Shown in pieces: positions 19,721-31,552 of a stretch of 64,000 nucleotides of DNA. The stretch's first letter is position 1; each line of letters opens with the position of its first letter. The notes beneath the pieces were generated by a model. The model was not told where the DNA came from. It was given only the letters and a program-made list of their open reading frames with translations, and did not search any database. Origin of the DNA: Platycnemis pennipes (lineage: Eukaryota; Arthropoda; Insecta; Odonata; Platycnemididae). The stretch lies in assembly GCA_933228895.1 (NCBI GenBank), contig OW121848.1, positions 92,151,470 through 92,215,469 of the forward strand. The letters run 5' to 3'. The translations under genes were made by a program, and so were the position numbers.

Positions 19721-22100
19721 TATGAATCGCCTCGTAATTGCGGGTACGGACGTGCAAATCATAATGGCGAGAGCAGCAACTAGATGCAAGCGATCATATC
19801 ACAAAAATGAGAGCTGTTATAGAGTTTCTAGGAAAGAGAAAATCCTAACCAATGTTGGAGAGGTTGTAGGAGGTCAAATAGTAAAACAACTGATGCGTCT
19901 CGCGTGGATTTCCGTTTTCCGCCGAGGGTTAATGTGAAACCATCACGCAATCTCGGGAGTTCCAGAAAAATATTACCCAAACTGCTATGCGCTTCACCAT
20001 TTGTAAATTATAACATTAACGTGAAGTTGACGACCCTCGAAGAAGGATTGTTTTCCTAAAATAGGGTATCATCGTTAAGAATATTTCTAATACAATTTTT
20101 TATAAGTTGAAAAATGGAAGTTTATGGTAGTAAACCTCTCATTTATTTGCTCATAAAACTATTGCACGAATTTTAACACATGTTACTACCAATTGAAAGT
20201 ATTGACAGTCACATAATTGAAAAAAGTATGCTAAACACCAAAAGAGCCTGATGAAAATATTCGAAATATATCGAATGGCGGGAAAAGAATTTATGCAACA
20301 ATTTCCACTAAACGGTTTAGAATGTGATGAAAGAACTATAGTAATGGCAGAATGGCATTTAACTTAAATTGAATTGAATTAATTTAAGGCAGAATGACAC
20401 TTTTTCAATTCGAAATTCAATAGCCATAATAGCACCAAAGCCAGGGGATCGTAAGAAATCTTGAGCATTCGCAAAGGAGCTGATAAATAAATACCTTGCC
20501 TCGTAGTTAAAACAAAGTAAATAACATGTATCTGAAATCACCAACATAAACCATTGGTGCAGTTGACAATTCAATGGGATGCAAATAAAAAGAGAGGAAA
20601 ATAATTTTAAACGGTAAAGAAGTTTGAGTGAAACTATTGAGATAATCACAGCTCGCGATTCGCATGAAATGTTCACACTCGAGAACAGAATAAAAGCACC
20701 ACAGAGAAAGTACGATCTGTTGTTACGCCCCAATGATATATGACCCTCCTTCAGCTAAGAGTGAGCAAAGGTTAAGAAAATATAGTTTACTAGAACTGAG
20801 AAATGGATACGGATGGAGGCAGCTGATTGGTACAGTGCCAAAGGAACGCAAAACATGGTAAATTGAGGGTAGGAGAAAGACAGGACGAATGATTTGAGGC
20901 ACTCGAGTCCAAATGAGACCGTGCTTTCTTGTAACAATCACGTGCAGATTAACTAGAGATTGCTGAGACAGAGAAATTAGTGACATAGGACATGCATAAT
21001 AGACACAATATTAACACTTCAAGGGAAATAATGGAGGTTGGGGAGTAATGGAAACATGAACCAAATGCACGGAAGAGTGGCGGCATTATGACAAAACGTG
21101 TATATTGGAAGGCCATTCACATAAAATTACACTCCAACAAAACCAAATAAAATGATTTAAAGGCAGCTAAAATTTAATTATTTTAAGACAATTGTAAACG
21201 CCGTATATTCGTTGATTAAATGTAACGCCCAAATTTTAAAACTCGGTGAACTCATTATCGTTCTCAGAATAAGGATAAAAACAAACTTTGAGACAGCCGT
21301 AGCTATGTAATATAATTACGAAGAGCAGAGCAAATTGGAAGCTTCGCAGAGGTACATCACTACCAAAACACGCTAAAATTCAAATTATAACAACTTTTAA
21401 ACTGAACTAAGTGAGTGAAATCGTGAGTGAACGTCATGAAAAAGAGTAACAAATACCACATCAAGTGGTAAGGAAAGTCAGAAGGGGAGATTTTTCAAAG
21501 CGAACATGGGATTAATGTCTGCAAATGCCACCGTTTTGCAATATTCCACTATAAAATTCACGAAAACGTAGAACATATGCGACGGCTACTTAGATTTTTA
21601 TTCCGTCAATAAAGGAGAGAATGATTCAAAAAAGTACGTGGGACTTGCTTCCAACGAACTTATTTAGTGGTTGATTTCGACCACAAAAGTACTCGCCGGC
21701 ACTTCAGTTGAAAAAGTCCAAAATCCCCAACTAGATACTTAACTAAATTAACTAAACTATTTTCCCTGATTAGATACTTGCAAGTGACGAGTACAATTTG
21801 AAGGGTGTCCACATTCAAGTTGAGCTAAAAACGTTTCCGATTTTGTAAATATAATATCGTGACCACCAAAGCGTAATGAATACATTATTTTGCAATAAAC
21901 ACTGCCAAAAAAAATAAAGTATTTCCTTAATTTCCTGGGGCCAAAGGTAAACTTCGGAGCGGACTCTTTTAGTTTCTACGGAATTCAATAACAAGAAGAA
22001 AAGTGCAAGCGAATAGGCACCAAAATTGTCTTTCGTACATGTGAGAGTAAAATCTCGTGAGTAAAAAATCTCGTGGGTTAACATGGAGCCTTCCTTTAAT
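19721..22100. other. AT-rich, no gene seen
   Basis: ORFs such as 20359-20733 (-) and 20723-20986 (-) are not recognisable. No clear transposon identified. Confidence 0.4.
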
Positions 22101-22207
22101 CATGCATGTAAATAGTGCATCTTTTCATGTAAGTAGTGCATGCTCGGTGATATTCACCCTCTGCCACACACCCTCGGGGTAGATCGCAGGGTTTACATAG
22201 ATGTAGA
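22101..22207 (+). repeat. LINE 3' tail fragment
   Basis: AGTGCATGCTCGGTGATATTC, then CACACACCCTCGGGG, CGCAGGGT and ATAGATGTAGA. Confidence 0.82.
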
Positions 22208-22224
22208 GACTCAAGCTTGAAGAG

Positions 22225-22350
22225 AGTTGGCAGTAGGTGAAGATCACCAAACATCCACTATTGATGTGCAACTACGCCAGGATGCAGATATTATAGGCGA
22301 CCTATTATCGCATAACATGGAAGCATGTTAGATAATAGTCGCGTGCATAT
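22225..22350 (-). repeat. LINE 3' tail fragment
   Basis: AGGTGAAGATCACCAAACAT and CATGTTAGATAATAG are plus-strand forms of the reversed tail. It lacks the terminal CCCTGC hairpin. Confidence 0.75.
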
Positions 22351-23010
22351 AAAATAGAAAACAGAAAACAACTGACAAAACTAATATTTACATTAATTAA
22401 TTATGAAATGGAGTAATGTTCCACAACAGGATATTATATATCACAGAAAAATAAATGTTGAAATATCGCTCTGCAATATTACATTCAATAAGGAGCATAT
22501 GATAACAAATTCCCACATTTTTAATAGCTCATATCAATGAAGCAATAATCAAAATGTTTGGTTGAAACCCGTTACACGAAACACTCAACATTCCCTAAAA
22601 TACGAAAATGGTTCCGATAAACATATGGCGCAAGCATCGAAAAATTGGGCACATCACGGAGAATCTAAGCTGAAAATGTACACATGAACTCGAAATGTGA
22701 ACCGTGCACAAGGCAGAATAAAAAGGAGAGTCAGGGGAGAATTTTCCAGACACCCACTCTGTGCCGCTAAACACGAGGCAAATTTATTCATTCGACACCG
22801 CCTCCGACGCTAACTTTATGAAATTTAAATGTAACACAAAAGGCACCACGTGCAATTTTTCACCAGGCTAACATAATCAGAGAGGCGTCACGGCCACCGC
22901 GCCAATCTCGACCCGGGATATCCCGAAAAACAAACAGCGAAAGATGGAATGTGGAGAGAGCGAGGGGGAGAGGTTCGTAAACCGCAAGAAAAATACACCT
23001 CGTGGTAGTA
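22351..23010. other. AT-rich, no gene seen
   Basis: No ORF or repeat assigned. Confidence 0.4.
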
Positions 23011-23200
23011 ATCTACGTCTGTATATTCATCTACGCCTACATAATACCATGCAAGCCACCGTACGGGTGTGTGGTAGAGGGTAATATTACCGGGCAGCAG
23101 TATCAATTTAGAATGTAAATAATACTACACCTACATGATACCCTGCAAGGCACCATAAACTTGCGTGGCAGGAGGTGAACTCACACCTAACATGCACCAC
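23011..23200 (-). repeat. Two LINE 3' tails in the same orientation
   Basis: Tail one (23011-23092) has CATCTACGCCTACATAATACC and CGGGTGTGTGGTAGAGG. Tail two (23126-23200) has ACACCTACATGATACCCTGC and GCGTGGCAGGAGGTGAA. Two truncated insertions lie 34 bp apart. Confidence 0.8.
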
Positions 23201-23789
23201 ATATCATGCATAAAAAGTATTAGTAATAATATACTAGACAGTAATTCGCAATTTAAAAAATATAAAAATGGCAAAGCAAGCATGCAATATGATGCTGTTG
23301 GTTGGGTTAGCTTAAAGTCCTTATACCAGCATGTAACTACGTATGTTATCCATTGATATACTCGTATGTATGCTACTGGATATTTTTACAACTATTCATA
23401 TCCCTAAATTTACGAGGAAAAAAGGAAAACTCGACTTATTCCCTACATCTTAGGTGTAGACAGAGAAGCACTATCAGAGATCAGTTGATTGAAAATATCA
23501 TTTTTCCCGCAAACCATATGAATACAAAGTAGGAAAAATATTAAGTGGATAGAAAGATGAGATGCAGATAGTCCATAGTTCTGAAATATGGTCAAAACCC
23601 CACAAAATCGTCTTAGATTCATCCTTGAGCAGCTAATAGAACTTATCAATTTATACATTTTCGCAGATGCTGCTAGAGAAATACAGGTAAATATAAAGAG
23701 AAATACCTTTAGATATAACCAGGAATCACTCAATTTCAATTTAGATACTAAAATTGCAAGTGACCCTCATATCTAACACGTTTTCATTA
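23201..23789. other. AT-rich, no gene seen
   Basis: The overlapping ORFs at 23443-23739 (-) and 23588-23776 (+) contain a short stretch (LIELINLYIFADAA) that could be a worn LINE C-terminus directly preceding the tail at 23790. This is uncertain. Confidence 0.35.
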
Positions 23790-23900
23790 AGTAGTAGCGT
23801 TGTTCCTCTTAGTTGCATGAAAGTAGTGCATACTTGGTGATATTCACCCTCTGCCACACACCCTCGTGGTGGCTCGCAGGGTATTGGGTAGATATAGATG
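23790..23900 (+). repeat. LINE 3' tail fragment
   Basis: TAGTTGCATG, then CTTGGTGATATTCACCCTC, CACACACCCTCGTGGTGGCTC and GGGTAGATATAGATG. The hairpin arms are complete. Confidence 0.85.
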
Positions 23901-24890
23901 CTTAATAAATCAATGTTTACGATTTTTCCTGATGGTTAGTCATTTATTTGAACGTTCCTGGCGGATACATACTTATACTACCTACGTATAGGGAGATTTC
24001 TATGAATATTATGCAGGACAAACACTATGAATTAACTTTTCATCCAGCATGTAAAGAAATTTTTTAGGAGTACTACAAAAGCATTTTAAATATGCATTAG
24101 TGTATCACTTTAGTTAAGTTCAAATAATTTTAGTTTACTCGTACTACTTGCCTAAAGAGAGATTCCCACTTATGAGATCTACGTGCAAACACATTTAAAA
24201 TTCTTCTTCTAGCATTCAGCATAAAAAGAGGCATTTGAGAAGTACTACAAATATGCATATGCATATTGCACAAATATGCATGCACATATGCGTATTTCTT
24301 GCCGACATGATTCATCCTATGATGTAATAAATGCATGTCTTGCCTAGCTGAGAATGAAGTAGTGTTACATTTCCAGCATATTAAAATCACGCCCACCACA
24401 ACCCGCATTTCGAGCGAGTGCTCTCGGACTTAATAATCAACATAACCCTTCATTGTTTTAAAATTTTCTCCAGTTTTAATTTAAAACAATGGAACATCTG
24501 AAATGGCTTCATTTGATTCCAAAGCCTTTCAAGGGTTACTTCGATCAGGGAACGCGAACGCTATTTCCTTCGGAATTTATTGCTTCTATATTATACATGG
24601 GCTTTATTGCTTTTCGCGGTGAACTCAATGGAATTCTTTCTTGCTGGACTTTGGTAACCTAACTCGCCGCGAAAAAAAATTGCATCCCCGCTATGAGAAC
24701 TTTTGAACTCAGAACTTTGAACCCTTCCCGCTACATTAATATTTCATGCGGACATGACTAAAAGCCATAAATACCTTAATGTAATTTTTTTAAGGTTTCT
24801 TTATGAATCTTAATTTCATCTGTTTGTTTCATTAATCCGTATCAATGTAATATGTTTCATATTGAGGTAAATTTATTTCATGAAGACATG
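23901..24890. other. AT-rich, no gene seen
   Basis: No supported ORF. A local cluster of ATGCATAT-like motifs lies at 24250-24295. Confidence 0.4.
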
Positions 24891-25500
24891 ATGGTGTGAA
24901 AAGTCATATACTGGTGATATTTAACCATGAATGCCCGCAACTGGTGCGGAGGAGGGGCCTACGTGCGCGATGCACGTCGCCTACGGTTGTTCGCGCGGTG
25001 CACGGGCGTGGGGCGTGTGATGCAATCCACCGTCGCAGTCCGAGTTGCGTGGGAACACTGCGACCACGAGAGGGGGTGCAAGGAGGAGGGGGTAGGAATC
25101 GATCGAGAGTCGGAATAAAGGGAAGATGGATGCCGCCGTGGGTGGGGGAGGGGAGTGACGATCTGAATATGGTTATCGGGGAGGGTTGGGTGCGCGGGTC
25201 CCGCCCAGAGAGTCCGCTGGAAAAGAGGGTGAGGAGGAAGGCCCCTTGTTAGCGTGCCGTGGGACAGGCTGGATGGGGAAGGTGGGGAGAGTCGGAGGAA
25301 GTAGGGAGGGAGGCGAAGCAGCGGTCATCGCATCAATCTCCACCCTTCCCGCTTCCTCCACCAATCAAATCCCCACCCCCCACTCTCCCCTTCCCGACGG
25401 CCCCCACGGGCGGGTCGGCTCCGGGTCCTTGGTCCCTCCCGAGACAAACCGGAAGATCGTAAAACAAACGCGACACAAAAATCCTGACGATCGGTAATAA
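24891..25500. other. GC-rich island
   Basis: CpG-containing sequence rich in GGGAGG and CCCCACC. Overlapping ORFs on both strands (24896-25252, 25186-25510) are low-complexity. It is possibly regulatory, but no gene was recognised. Confidence 0.45.
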
Positions 25501-26194
25501 CTCTCCGCATCTCCGCTCTCGACCAAATTAGATGTTTTGGGGTCTCTTAATGGCCGTGAAATTACCGTTAATTATGACATTAGCCCTAATCGCGGGGCGT
25601 ATTGGTGGAAAGCGTTCTAATTTTAACGAAATTTACTTCCCGGATTTATCCAGTTGTGGTCAAATTATGGCGGCCTGATTGTTATCCGCTTATATTCTTT
25701 GTACAACTTGGGCTCCTAACAAATTATTCGGGTCCTCTGTTCACTTCTCCTTTGAAAAAATGCTGTAGTATCAACTGATCTCTTTTGGTATGTTATCAGA
25801 CGATTATTTTCTCAGCCTTGAAGAGGAGTTTGGCTTCCAAATTTCTTTTCAAATCGATCCGTGCGACACGATGTACTAAAGTGTCTGGCATGAAGTGGTG
25901 GAGTTAAGAGCTCGATCGACATTAAGATTAATTTAATAGCTTGATTAAGGAATTATAACACCGGATTACAACAAATTTTTGCTTTTTGTATTCGCGTGAA
26001 CCACGTCAGGCGAAAAGGCACGGGGAATGAGTAACTATTTTGAAGCATTCGTTGAAAATTTTGTGATTTTGTTATTCCTAAAAATGTTTGGCTGAACGCT
26101 TCTTCATTCCACAATCCTCTCGTCTTAAGCATTCTCATTATAACTTCATGGTAGAAACCTTTTTCAGGCGAAAATTGTATTTGTTTTTCGATCA
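25501..26194. other. Intergenic, no gene seen
   Basis: AT-rich; no family features. Confidence 0.4.
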
Positions 26195-26497
26195 TTTTTA
26201 TCAGGGATGTGACCCGGAAAGGCACGTTACGTTTCGTGCCGTACCTGGGAGGCACCCGAACTCGGGAGTCCAAGCCTCGGCTTTGAATGAGACCGAACCC
26301 TTCACCGCGGGAGGTTTATAGCACTAACTGACCTGTCACACTATAGTTTATAACTTCTTAAAGTTAAACATAAATCGCACAATTATGTTCATCTTTGTGT
26401 CGTACTATTCACGTTGATGAAAATGGTTTTTTAAACGCAGTTATAAGATATATATATTAACCATTCTACGTGCATTAGTAAACCAAGCCTGTTTAAT
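26195..26497 (+). repeat. Inverted repeat, left arm
   Basis: About 300 bp matching the reverse complement of 29553-29845. The best-conserved blocks are GTTACGTTTCGTGCC, GAGGCACCCGAACTCGG and ACACTATAGTTTATAACTTC. It may be two opposed copies of one repeat or the ends of a composite element. Confidence 0.85.
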
Positions 26498-29400
26498 GTA
26501 CAGTCATTTGCAAAAGTCTGTGGGCAACCTCCACCGCGCCACTAGCGGCCAAGATTAGATCCACCAACTATGTTGGCACTAACTGTATAGTAGAGAAAAT
26601 TTGTGCTAAGGTAACGGTAACACACGATATGTAAAAATGGCGGATTTAATTGCCTGGGTCCTCAAAAAAAAATGATCGGTAACGAATAATAATGACGCAT
26701 AGGATCAAGGTTACGGTATAATTAGGGCCCTACCACTTTTATTATGCAAAATAAATCTCGACAAATGCGTGCTACTGCTTAATACTCTGATTACGCCTGT
26801 GATATTGCCGCGAAGTGTCGTGCCGTAACACGTTATAAGATTCATTCTGCTCACTTAATAGTTCATTTTCAGTCCGTTTCTCTTTCTCATATGATATAGT
26901 TTCAACGGCAAGCTTGCTGAATGAAACTCCGAGCGTGCCCAGTATGAAATAAAGACATTTGTCGTCGTTGAAAGTTACTTGGCCTAGTCAAGGCATACAC
27001 ATTCATTACGTAATGTATGCTCCATTGCATGAATAATTAAATAATGACACTGCTACATAAAAAAAAAGATGTCTTACTCGCTACGTGGATTCCATTTCAC
27101 TATCCAAGACATCTCGCGCAATTAATTTGATGCAGTCCAATCAGTTCACCAATATAATTTAACACGTATTCGTGGTAGGTTAAATAATCATTTGAATGTA
27201 TGCAGTTCATAGAATTTATTAAAGAAACCACTCTCATACACAATACGATAACAAATAATTTGCGGTCATAAGTATTTATGGACATTTTCAGTCATTTATC
27301 TTCCGATGAGTCTTGCTTCAATCAGGGTCCACCACCAACACTAGGTATCACCGTAGTCGGCTATTTTACCAGCAGCGCACCGAATATTCTTCTGTCAATC
27401 CTCATTATCACTACACCAGAACGTTTTCACTAATCATTTAGCGAGTATTCCTCCAAATATTTTACAAAATAGGATTAATGCCATACCTATGTATTCCTTG
27501 GGACCGGACCGCCATTCCAATGTTCACAGATATCAAGGTAATGTTTATTTACGTCTTGTTGTTGTTGACGACGAAATAAATACACAAAATTTATGGAATT
27601 AGAGAACTACTCGTTGTTGCAATGCATTTAATGCCTTTAATTTTCATTTAACGTATTCGTGCTTGAACGTTCGTAGGGAAACCATCTCTGTAGGAGTCAT
27701 AGGCGCTTCTGAGGTGGGTTTTATGTTAATAATGTGTCGTTTGGACTCCCATAGCATGTTTTGAGTTATTTTGTGCTTCAGTTTTTTGCAATTGTTTTTC
27801 GGATGGCTTTTGTTTCACTTGACCACGTCATCGACTCACCGATCATTGTTGAATTCGAGCGACTGAATTACCAGTGCCGAGGGAAATCGAACTGGGGATG
27901 GAAAAACAACCTGTTGATTGTTATCATTTGTAGTCAATAAGCAAAATAGCCATTTGAACAATTTCTTCAAGGAATTTTTTAAAAATGTTTTCACTTTGGT
28001 CAAGAAAAGCATATTTACTCGCTCTTAATCCAGCTCTCGTGGATTATTATCTATATCTTTGTCATCACGCATGAAAAGGTTCCATTAAATCCTTGAAGTG
28101 GCTAGTAATACTTTCAATCATTTAACGTAATTGTAATTAAAATTGTCAATTTCGCGTAAAATTTTGTGATGGTCAAGTCAAATGATGCGTCAGTATCATT
28201 TACTTGCCCATCACCCGTTAGAAATCTTGAAATTGACGCATCTCTCTACTAAATACTGTAGAATAAGTGTAATACAGTAGTAAGTGAGAGGGGTACTGTC
28301 TGAGAACATCAAGAGAAACCTAGCGCGGAGGACGCGAGCGGATGCACATGTAAATGTAATCTGGTGGTTATCGTCTTTTTGGCATCCCTCCTCCTGCTTC
28401 AAGCGCAAGATCCTACGGATTGGTATCATCATTGATGATCTTGGTTATCCAAAATGAAAAAATGTCTAGAATTTCCGGCCATTTTGTCGGCAATGACACC
28501 CGAGGCTCGCCGAATCAAAAGAGGTGGATGCTGCATTAGTAATGAAAATAAAAAATCTACATAACTGTGTATGAAACCGCGAGAGTCAGTGACATGCGAG
28601 ATCTCTGCCTGGCATTAGTTTCAAGTCAGAAGGTATTATATACTCGAATGAATCAGACATGCAAAAATACTAGTCTGCACAAACTGCCTACATTTAGCAG
28701 AGAATTATAGTGCTATTGATTTGCAGTATACATTACATATGGTTCCATGAGACACGTGTAGGGGAAGTTTTATTATATGAAAAGTAATGTTTATCAATCA
28801 GGAATTTATGGAACTGAATTATTTAGTTAACATTTTCCGAAGCATGCATGAGATGGTAAAGTTGAAACATGAACTTGTTAAATCAATTCAGACTCTCCTA
28901 ATTAACGTTTCAATATATATTCTAATTTCCACATTTATTTTTGATATTCTCTATTACTGCCCAAATCGTGTTCGAAGAAAATGAATCTTTGAACCGTCGC
29001 ACAGTAGGGCCAAATCGCATGTTGCCGGACAAAAGTCCAAAACTGCTTTTTATGAGATAACGTCTTGAAATTTGGCACATATACACAAAAATGATTGCTG
29101 ATTATGGAATGGTAAGTCGTTTTTTATAGGTTACCCGTTACTTAGATACAGAGGCTCAAACACGACCAAATTTCGAAAAAAGCGCCCGCTCTCATTTTTC
29201 TTCGAAAATCTTAAAAGTTGAGCAGATATAGGAGTAAATAAAGGATTTTTATGAAATAAAAAACATTTCCATTTGTGAACAGGGTACTTTGCCTATACTA
29301 TGCATACGTTTCAGACATTTTTTCCCATATTTGAGTGCTATTACGTCACAAAATGGCGGACCCTTTTTTTAGACAAAATTTTACATAAAGTAGACAATAT

Positions 29401-29552
29401 AATCCTTATTCGGAAAATGGTCTCTGGGATACTTCATCAGAGTATAAATTGAACATATTTCTAGGTTACTCCGTAAAAATATTTGAAAAAAGTTTGCGAC
29501 GCCGAGAATAAACTCGATTTTTCGATCGCGCGTCGCGGCCCAACTCCGCGCA
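26498..29552. other. Sequence between the inverted repeats; lone Tc1-like end
   Basis: 3.05 kb, mostly AT-rich, without a recognisable transposase or other ORF over 75 codons. At 26503-26530 the sequence CAGTCATTTGCAAAAGTCTG resembles a Tc1-type terminal repeat, but no partner end was found. The segment 28990-29540 begins CACAGTAGGGCCAAA and may belong to an unassigned transposon. Confidence 0.45.
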
Positions 29553-29845
29553 GCATTAAATTACTAAAGCATGTAAATAGGTTAATATCTACCGTATGAC
29601 TGCGATGAAAAAACCATTTTAATCAGCGTGACTAGTGAAACACAAAGACGAACATAGCATTTTGATTTAGGTTTAACTTAAAGAAGTTATAAACTATAGT
29701 GTGACTGGTCAGTTGGTGCTATAAACCACCCGTAGTGAAGGGTTGGGTCTTTTTCAACGCCGAGGCTCGGACTCCGAGTTCGGGTGCCTCTCAGGTAGGG
29801 CACGAAACGTAAAATGCCTTTTCGGGTGACATGCCTGATTTTTAT
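29553..29845 (-). repeat. Inverted repeat, right arm
   Basis: Reverse-complement partner of 26195-26497. On the plus strand it reads GAAGTTATAAACTATAGTGT, then CCGAGTTCGGGTGCCTC and GGCACGAAACGTAA. Roughly 85% matched by eye, with small indels. Confidence 0.85.
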
Positions 29846-30507
29846 TCGGAGGGTAGTGCAATCTCCACATAAAGGATGGCGATGAGTGTCTCCGAAGTAA
29901 ATCAATGCAAGCTGAACCAAAAGGAGATTCAGTGCTTGAATTATTTTCCGGTGCAAGTCTCTCCAAGCTTCTTCCTGAATGGGTTTCGAGACTTCTTTGG
30001 TTCGCGAGCGAAGGTTTTTCCCGGGTTTCCCGAACTCGTGTTAGCAGCCGGGCGACTCGTCATCAATTAGAGGGTTACCGTCTCACCACGTCGGCCTGAG
30101 TTAAACCCGGTGGACGTGACAACTGGTGAGTCATTCGCCACACCTCGTCTACTGCGACGACTGCGACTCATCTGCCACCGCGGTCCACGGGGGGACCCAC
30201 GACTCCATACGCTCCACCCCCACACAGAGTGCACTCGACCCACCGGGTACCTCCCGTTCCCGTATCCTTTTCGGGAGTCCACAGCTCTCCAAGCACCGGC
30301 CAACATCGGCGTGCGCAGAGTGCGCTGCAGGCCATATCGAAGATGTGCGGCAGGGGTTGAATATTCGCCTGATTAACACCACATGACATCAACAAGTGTG
30401 TAGTACTCCGCTATCTTCATCCAGGTTGCGTGGCTAGGGTTGAATTAACACACCTAAGGACTCGCAGAAAATACCTTTACGCTATGAAGTAAATACAACT
30501 TGCATTT
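29846..30507. other. GC-richer spacer, no gene seen
   Basis: Overlapping ORFs on both strands at 29876-30395 have no domain features and mirror each other. Confidence 0.4.
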
Positions 30508-30615
30508 ACTGAAATAATACCCGTGCAATTTTCCACAAAATAAAAGGTTTTACTTCGACCCGGGTAGAAGTAAAAACTGTTATTTTGTGGAAAATTGTAC
30601 GTGTATTATTTCAGT
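30508..30615. repeat. Foldback element (hairpin)
   Basis: Arms beginning ACTGAAATAATAC and ending GTATTATTTCAGT enclose TTTTCCACAAAATAA and its complement, closing near ACTTCGACCCGGGTAGAAGT. The TTTTCCACAAA and CGACCCGGGT parts recall the foldbacks at 4-138 and 9046-9207, suggesting one family. Confidence 0.85.
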
Positions 30616-30704
30616 ATGTACAAATTCCACTCGATTTCGCGAGAATCCTTGTATTTTATTTTAAAACTTGTATTATTGAGTTGCTACCAAAGCACACACA
30701 GCAG

Positions 30705-31090
30705 GGACGCGAAGAAAAGAGTAGCGAAAAGTATAATATGGAGCGTGGCACTGTATGATCTAAAACGTGGACTTTACGAAACTGGATGAAAGCCGACTTA
30801 AGTATTTTCAGAAATGGGTCTAGAGAAGGATAGAGAAAGTAAGGTGCGCGGTAACAAACGCGAACTAGGAAGTATTGTAGATGGTAGGAGAGGAAAGAAA
30901 GTTGATTGAGGAAATTATGAGAGTGCAGAAAGACTGGATGGAGCAAGTTATAAAGGGCAAGGGTGTTTGAAGAATGTGATGGAAGGAAAAATGCTGGGTA
31001 AGCGGGGAGGAGGGAGGAGAAGAATGGGTAGTTTAGATTGATTAATGGGAGGTTGGAAGTATGCGAGGCTGAAGACATTGTGTAAAATCG
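30705..31090 (+). pseudogene. Non-LTR RT C-terminal remnant
   Basis: A frame with RVAKSIIWSVALYDLKRGLY, then pieces such as KDWMEQVIKG and NVMEGKMLGKRGGGRRRMG. These match the SVALYGSE and EGKI.GKRGRGRP regions seen in the LINE at 11937-12950. Several stops and frameshifts; dead. Same strand as two similar fragments at 35975-36800. Confidence 0.7.
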
Positions 31091-31247
31091 TGGTCGTGGG
31101 AAAAATTAAATGCCCATTTAAACTTACCTTCTCCGGTAGAAAATTCATAATGATAATATCATGCAGCTTAACATGAAAATCGCAAAGGAATAACATTTAT
31201 GAAAGGGTTAAGCATCAATTTGCATTAATTAGTTTGGTAGTTATTTT

Positions 31248-31552
31248 GGGAGGCGACCGACAGCTGAGTTAATATGCGCCAGAGAGGATAGGTGGGTAAC
31301 TGGGTAAAGGTGGAAGTTTTCAGGGAACGGAGGAAGGGTGGAGAGAAACCTGGAGTGGGCATTAGCCTGCTCTACACGAAAGGCACCTAGGGGACCACGG
31401 CTTAACGTCCCATCCGACGGACGGAGTATTGGACTCGAAGTGCTTTCCACAAGACATTCAAGTATGGACCGGTATACCAATGATAAATCCACCTCGGCCG
31501 AGAATAGAACCCGGACCCTCGAGATGGGTGGCCAATACACCAGCCAAGATAC
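31248..31552 (-). repeat. tRNA-derived SINE, family 1
   Basis: Reverse-orientation copy of the 16457-16766 SINE. Plus strand: GGGAGGCGACCGACAGCTGA, GGGGACCACGGCTTAACG, and AATAGAACCCGG in the B-box position. Confidence 0.82.
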
